NCBI GenBank assembly: GCA_963920525.1
Contig: OY986435.1
Span: 100,351,115 to 100,415,114, forward strand
DNA from: Dichetophora obliterata
Taxonomy: Eukaryota; Arthropoda; Insecta; Diptera; Sciomyzidae
Direction: 5' to 3'
Length of the DNA stretch: 64,000 bases
Numbering within the stretch: position 1 is the first letter of the stretch; every line of letters begins with the position of its first letter. The notes under the pieces were generated by a model. That model was not told where the DNA came from, did no database searches, and worked only from the letters and a program-made list of their open reading frames with translations. Positions 58,597-64,000 of this stretch are shown here, piece after piece. The position numbers and the translations under genes are program-made.

Positions 58597-59610
58597 GAGG
58601 CCGGATTCTGAAAATCGCCTAGCTAAAGCTAAATCTCTATCGCTAAAAAAAATGATTCGTTCAGTTCCTTAGCGAATTCGCTAAAATGCGATTCTGAGTT
58701 TCAAATCGCCTAGCTAAAAATGTTGCTTCTACTACTCGCCACAGGAAGCGATGTTTTAGCGATTCTATTGCCAAAAAAATTTTTTGGTTATGGCTGTGTG
58801 CCATTTGGAAACTTTTCACTATTGGTTCTATAGAAAAGAAAATGTTGAGTTGAAGAAAATTTCTTTCTTTTGTAATTAAATTCCCATTTTTAATTGCCAG
58901 AAATTTTGACAACTTCTCAGCGAATGAACGAGTTTTTTAAGACGCATTTGACTGCCACGTTTTCTACTACTTTATTTTTTTATTCAAAATGATATTATGA
59001 GCTGTAAGGAATGTAACTATTTTAAGGAAAATAACTTATAAAAACAAAACTTGTGTAGACATTAAAAATTTGTAAAAAATAATAATTTTTATTCGTGATT
59101 ATTTTAATTGTATGTATTTTACCTAATTAGCGTAGAGATGAAATAAATTGAAAACTTGTTTTTAAATTATATGTTTAGATTTTACTCCACTTATAAAATA
59201 TACTGAAGTAAAATAAGTATCAGTGTTAAAGTTTTCCTATCAACTGGACCTAAAAATCCGAAACCTAAACTATGCGCGAGGATAAAAATCGCACTATACC
59301 TAAAGGTTGCCATGCCAGAAATACACTTACTGCCAAATTAAGAGCTCAATCGATTGTAATACGAAAGAAAATATTGAGTTATACTTAGTCGATCAATCAG
59401 CTTACCATAAAACATCCTTGAACACGTATTAACTCTTTATCGGCTATATTTATAAATATTCAAAAAGTATATTTTATGCATTAGTTTTGTAAGTTGACTG
59501 ACTAATACATTTCGTACGTCAGAAGTAATGAACTTCCAAATTTAACATATTTATTTTAAACCCTTTAGCTCCTAAGACTGGCCTAGTTTTAAAAAATATT
59601 TTCTAGTGCC

Positions 59611-59661
59611 GGTTGTCAAAATTTCTACTAGCCCCCGGGGCTACATGAAGTTTTGACAATC
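59611..59661. repeat. GC-centred palindrome
   Basis: G.TTGTCAAAATTTC on the left and GAAGTTTTGACAATC on the right are inverted around TAGCCCCCGGGGCTA, itself palindromic. It stands out in AT-rich DNA inside the 58.6-61.0 kb element. Confidence 0.75.
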
Positions 59662-60381
59662 ATACATACCTCAATGATGACAAAAATTCTCTTTTCGACT
59701 GTCAAAAATTCATCATCCGAGTGAAAATTTTTCGAAAATTTTTTAAAGTTTCTTTCGAAGCTTAATTAAATTAATATAATAATGAAAATAAGCTTGTTTC
59801 TTATTTTTAAAATGGTTTACTAACTGCACCAATATATGTGCAAAATAAAAACTTTCAGTAATTTGAAAAAATTTTAAATAAACTTAATATACTTAATATA
59901 CATAAAAACTTGATATTATTTTTTAAGTATATTTATACAAGTACTTGATGATTTTTCATTAAATATTCTCGTGTTGTCATAAAATAAAACTATGTAAAAA
60001 CTAGTAAGGATTTATTTTTACTGGTTCAACTTTAAATACCAAAACAGTCGTGGCTTATTGGAGGTTTGGTTTTATTCAATTCTTCAAAATTTTACACTCA
60101 GAGTACATTTTGCATATTAAAAATTAGATGCAAAATTTCTTGTCAATTAATTACCAAATTGCAAACTAACTGTGCCATTCTGTATTCCGAAGAAGCACAC
60201 CAATGATAAGAAAGACACGAAAAGCAATACTTTCGTACGGATAATTTTGTTGTTGCTTCCAATACTAAACTGTCAAACATTTTGGAGAATACAACAACTA
60301 TATTGTACGGCCAAGTGTACGCCGAGCAAAAGTTTTAAGAGATGAAACCTATTTCTAAAAGCATATTATATGATAACAATA

Positions 60382-60596
60382 GGGGTATTCACGATTTAGT
60401 GTACTTGCCAGAGCAGTTGAGGACTTGTGCCTTTTAAAATCTGCACAAGTGCTTTTCTACTGTAGCCTCAAACTTGAGGATTTGAGCAGTTGTGCACTTG
60501 TGTGCATTGAAAAATTTGACAGCTTGAAAAAAGTGATAGTGGTTTGTTCACGAAAACCTAACTGCACATGCAACTGCACTGAATCATGAATGCCCC
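60382..60596. mobile_element. 215 bp MITE, GGGGYATTCAYGATT termini, TA duplication
   Basis: Ends GGGGTATTCACGATTTAGTG and (reverse complement) GGGGCATTCATGATTCAGTG, flanked by TA (60380-60381 and 60597-60598). The interior contains several ACTTG / CAAGT and TGCAC motifs in both orientations. It is nested in the 58597-61031 element. Confidence 0.85.
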
Positions 60597-61031
60597 TAAT
60601 ATTAATATAACTGATAAATACAAACAGCGAGTTTTCAGAAAAGTGATTTAGATTGGTATATTTTTCTTTGAAAACATTCAAAAAATACAAAGCATTTATT
60701 TTCTTAATAAATATATCAAAAATTACGATTTTAATTGAAAAATCTCTTAATTTTAAACTCAGCGGTAACAAAATATTGGACTCCAAAATTATAGCTAAAA
60801 ATAAAATTAGAGTTTCTGTAAATCACTAAAAAAAGTTAAGAATTGCATCAATCGCTAAAAATTTAGCAATGACAGCTTTAATTTTATTCTTCGTTAACAG
60901 CTCGTTCAGTCTCTAAATTTTTAGCATGTAAATAAGCGATGGAGTTTTTCAGAATTGCAATATCGCTAAAAACTATAAATTTAGCTTTAGCGGTGGAGAT
61001 TTAGCTTTGGCGTTTTTCAGAATCCGTCCTC

Positions 61032-62248
61032 AGATCTTAAAAATATAATTAATTAGTTTGGTGTAATATTAAATAACAAAGAACACGAAAGTAACTGTAG
61101 CAAAAATTTGGAAAAATCTTCAAAGAATCCTTCAGAATCCTTGTAATCTAAAACTTTGAACTAGAATAATGTCGCTTGGAATATTTGCTCCATTTGACGA
61201 AATTCATGTTTTTATACTGAGTTAAATCTTGCAATATTGGAAAAATAATAGGTTTTTTAGCATTTAAAACTTTGCTAACGGAAAATGCATCCCTTTTCCC
61301 CAAAACGGCATAGTTTCCAGGTAGTATTAAAAAATATATAACGCATTTCAATATTTTCAACTTTTGTTTATTTGTTTATTGTGCGACGACTGTGCTAACA
61401 AGAATGAAGTCTTATGGCAAGCACAGTAACATAAGGTTATGATTCATAATGACAATTCAATTTTACAATCTTTTAAAAATACAAAGACAATTTAAAATAC
61501 TTAACCTACATCAATAAATTTAAATTGAATTAAAAGAAAAATAAGAGAATGACGAAAAACAAAATGAAGAGTGTGAATGAGAAAACAAAAAGATTAAAAT
61601 TTAATTATGTGGGAAAAACAGGAATTCGACACAACTGAATTACATATATCTGAAGTTATATTAAATCAATATTAAGTTAATCAGTACAAATGCAATATAT
61701 ATATTAGAGCAATTAAAAACTATATGTGGAAAATTATACGTTTCTTTTTCGTCGGTGCGCTTCCATTTCTTTAAAGTTCCACTCCTAATGAGAACAAAAA
61801 TACCTTAAGACCCAAAAAATTTGACCTTTAGATAGTGCGCAAATCGTTTTAAGCTAATTTTGGAGTTATTTACGACTTAAACCATTGAATAATGTGTTGC
61901 CCAAAAAAAACACACATAGAATATATTTTCAAGAAGAATCATTTATAATAATCTAAGCTTTTATACGTTTTTTTTTGTATTTTTTAAAATATGCATCTGA
62001 TATTTTTTGGCGGAGCTTCGTCCATCGCAAACTGCCTCCAAAATTCTTATTTTTTTTAATAAAATTAATTGGCTTGTGTGGTCCATTTCATCAACAATAG
62101 ACATATATAAGCGAGCCAACTAAACTTTATTATGGGCAAATGAAGTATTTGACAGAACTTGAGCTAGCTTTTCGTTAATTTTTGAAATTAGATGCAGCCA
62201 GCTATAGCCTATTATGTTTGGGCCTTAAGCGTTGTTGATGTTTTAGGG
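61032..62248. other. Non-coding AT-rich DNA
   Basis: No gene or element recognised. Confidence 0.5.
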
Positions 62249-62329
62249 TAAGCCCGGTTTATATGGCGCACTTTCAATATTCCACGCACGCCATTTTAAT
62301 AACGCACCGTAATTATAGGTTAACTCTTA

Positions 62330-62577
62330 GGGCCGTTTTCTCAATGTCCTGTTAAGCACTAATCGGAACTTTAACTGCCGGTTAGCAAAAAAGCATTTTC
62401 TCAATGTTCGGTTAGGTCTTAAGTGCCAGTTAAGTTAACGGCAAGTTGAGGTTCCGGTTAGTTGCCGACAGTTACTTAACCGACACTTGGTGAAAACGAA
62501 ATTGTTTTTTTAGTTATCGTACGGTTAGCCAACTCCCGGTAAAGAGATTTGCTAACCGGACATTGAAAAAACGGCCC
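62330..62577. mobile_element. 248 bp PIF/Harbinger-like MITE, TTA duplication
   Basis: Ends GGGCCGTTTTCTCAATGTCC and (reverse complement) GGGCCGTTTTTTCAATGTCC, flanked by TTA (62327-62329 and 62578-62580). TCAATGTYCGGTTAG-like motifs recur inside (about 62399-62415), probable transposase-binding repeats. The 3-base TTA target and GGGCC start are typical of PIF/Harbinger. Confidence 0.88.
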
Positions 62578-62729
62578 TTAGTCGTGGTTCTTCGCTTCGT
62601 GCTTCGTGCTCATAAGCCGAAGTTTTTTGGTTTCAAATTTTTTTGTGTAATATTAAAAGATGCATAACTCGGTAAGTATATATCGCAGGAAAAAAATTAA
62701 ACCATAAAACTAAACACATATTATCTTAT

Positions 62730-63209
62730 GGCCTTGTCCACACTTAGTCACTGCAATTTCAACGCAACTTCAACGCAAGAGCGAAAATGCATTTATAAGC
62801 CGAATGCTTTCAGATTTGCTTCAAAAGTCATGCAACATGTGTAAGTTTGTAATTATATAATAACTCATGTTTTCGACTTCTTGCACTAACTTAATATTTA
62901 ACACTTGCTCATTCATCCTGCAAACTATTTCTTCTTCTTTTAGATTCTATTAATGAAGAAAGGAACTAATTAATTAACTAATTCACCTTGTTTAATATTC
63001 ATCGCACTGCACTAAAAATAATTGAAATCACAAAACAAACTGATGCAACAAGTCGCCGATGAAAATTGCGGAAAGCCGCGTTGCGTTGAACAGGTTGAGA
63101 ACGTGTCGAGAACTTGTTGCGTGCAAGTTGCTTAATCTGAAGGTTCCAGTATAAATACACAGGCTAGCAACTTGTGTTGGAGTTGCGTTGACCAAGTGTG
63201 GAAAAGGCC
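62730..63209. mobile_element. 480 bp MITE, GGCCTTKTCCACACTT termini
   Basis: Ends GGCCTTGTCCACACTTAGTC and (reverse complement) GGCCTTTTCCACACTTGGTC, continuing with CAACGCAACT on both sides. TAT flanks both ends (62727-62729 and 63210-63212). CAACGCAAC / GTTGCGTTG motifs occur several times inside. Non-coding; the small minus-strand frame 63028-63219 is part of the repeat. Confidence 0.85.
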
Positions 63210-63331
63210 TATGACTCATGCACCTCTTTTATCAATATATAAAAACCTTAAAAATTAAAATTGTGGTAAAAAACCCTTAAAAATTAGTTACGCCATATAA
63301 TCCTATGGGGTGCGCCATATCACCTGGGTAA

Positions 63332-64000
63332 CCGTGGTGTCGATGGGAATGGCATTGTCGGTGGATTTTAACTATATATGAACGATGCTACGACGAGTAA
63401 ATACAGCGGAAAACTCTGTTGTTTTTTTAAAGCGAAGTGCTGCCTGCAAAATGTTCGAATTCGTATTCTTTCGACTTTGCGTACGTATTTTTCAAAATTT
63501 TTTGCTATTCCAAAGTGTGTTCTTAATTAAAAACACTGCTTTAATATGCGCGTCACTGCATCCACAATAGATAATCAAAGTATATCGCATACATTTGCTA
63601 TATTCAAAATTTGCTACATACATTTGCTATATATTTGCAATATATAAAAAAATAAGCCCAATGACAATGACAAATGACAGTTTTCTCCCGGAGAATCGGA
63701 AAATGGAGATTTAATTTTTATGATAGCAGATAAAGACATCACATTTTTTGTTTACACTCATGAATATTGATGGTTGATTGAATATTGAAGAAATTTACGT
63801 TACCAAATTCCAAAATGTTCTTGAATTTTGTCTTAAACATTAATAGTTCCTTTTTCGATCCCCCAAAGATAAGTTTCATGATTGGGCAGAATATTTTTTT
63901 TTTTTACTTTTTAGAGAAAACTTTAGTTTGGAAAACGAGGGCTTGAACGTTCCTACAAACACAGATATTTACCGATTCATCGTTAATTGCTTTGCAAAGT
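63332..64000. other. Non-coding AT-rich DNA to window end
   Basis: CATACATTTGCTATAT-type short repeats lie at 63588-63640. No gene or element ends recognised. Confidence 0.5.

Larger units (their letters stand above)
58597..61031. mobile_element. 2.43 kb TIR element with subterminal TAGCGAT repeats
   Basis: The left end GAGGCCGGATTCTGAAAATC and right end (reverse complement GAGGACGGATTCTGAAAAAC) are TIRs extending about 50 bases (GCTAAATCTC..CGCTAAA). Further inside each end several copies of ATCGCTAAA/TTTAGCGAT and GATTCTGA recur, as expected for transposase-binding repeats. The interior is non-coding and carries a nested MITE at 60382-60596. No clear TSD and no transposase, so the superfamily is unknown. 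Confidence 0.75.
62252..63328. mobile_element. Outer TIR element (TAA duplication) hosting two MITEs
   Basis: GCCCGGTTTATATGGCGCAC at the left and (reverse complement) CCCAGGTGATATGGCGCAC at the right, with TAA at 62249-62251 and 63329-63331. Only about 20 bases of TIR are convincing. Removing the two inner MITEs leaves a body of roughly 340 bases, a normal MITE size. A TAA duplication fits PIF/Harbinger. Confidence 0.6.

Overview
This window looks like transposon-saturated, AT-rich DNA from an insect nuclear genome, most likely a fly (Diptera). That is an inference from the mix of elements: Jockey/CR1-like and RTE-like LINEs, Tc1-, Tc3- and mariner-like transposons, and many small terminal-inverted-repeat (TIR) elements. 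I find no intact host protein-coding gene. Nearly every open frame with recognisable similarity is a decayed piece of a mobile element. No bacterial operons, CRISPR arrays or rRNA genes are visible. All alignments were made by eye, so boundaries are usually good to about 10-50 bases; they are exact only where a target-site duplication (TSD) is given.

Layout. 1-4679 is an almost perfect array of the hexamer TTAAAA that runs off the left edge. It lies directly downstream of the 3' end of a minus-strand LINE (4870-7255), next to a large foldback repeat (7365-8745). 8.7-12.2 kb is low-information DNA with dispersed repeats. 12.26-14.5 kb holds a plus-strand LINE. 14.5-17.2 kb has few repeats, carries CAA/CAG and GT tracts, and is the best candidate for unique host DNA. 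17.2-18.8 kb holds diverged direct repeats. 19.0-25.35 kb holds a second copy of the first LINE family, split by a tRNA-headed SINE, followed by a long decayed LINE with ORF1, endonuclease and reverse transcriptase and an AAAT-type tail. 25.6-25.9 kb is a 3' fragment of the same kind of LINE with an expanded AATA microsatellite.

26.8-29.3 kb contains interspersed and 341-bp-period repeats. 29.86-31.10 kb is a Tc3-like transposon with TIRs. 32.08-32.50 kb is a Harbinger-like MITE. 33.2-34.4, 36.1-36.4, 44.2-45.0 and 46.35-46.67 kb carry four degenerate pieces of what looks like one poorly characterised, repetitive arthropod protein family. 36.5-41.5 kb is a nest: a ~135 bp satellite is interrupted by a LINE and by a 5'-truncated RTE element with a 14 bp TSD, and the RTE is split by a Tc1-like transposon with ~100 bp TIRs and a TA duplication.

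42.3-42.9 kb is a ~195 bp tandem repeat. 49.36-51.21 kb is a 1.86 kb TIR element with TTA duplications, followed by a mariner-like transposase fragment. 53-63.3 kb is a cluster of at least eight non-autonomous TIR elements, several nested or nearly adjacent.

No pathway can be read from this DNA. The story is successive insertion and decay, plus simple-repeat growth next to LINE 3' ends.
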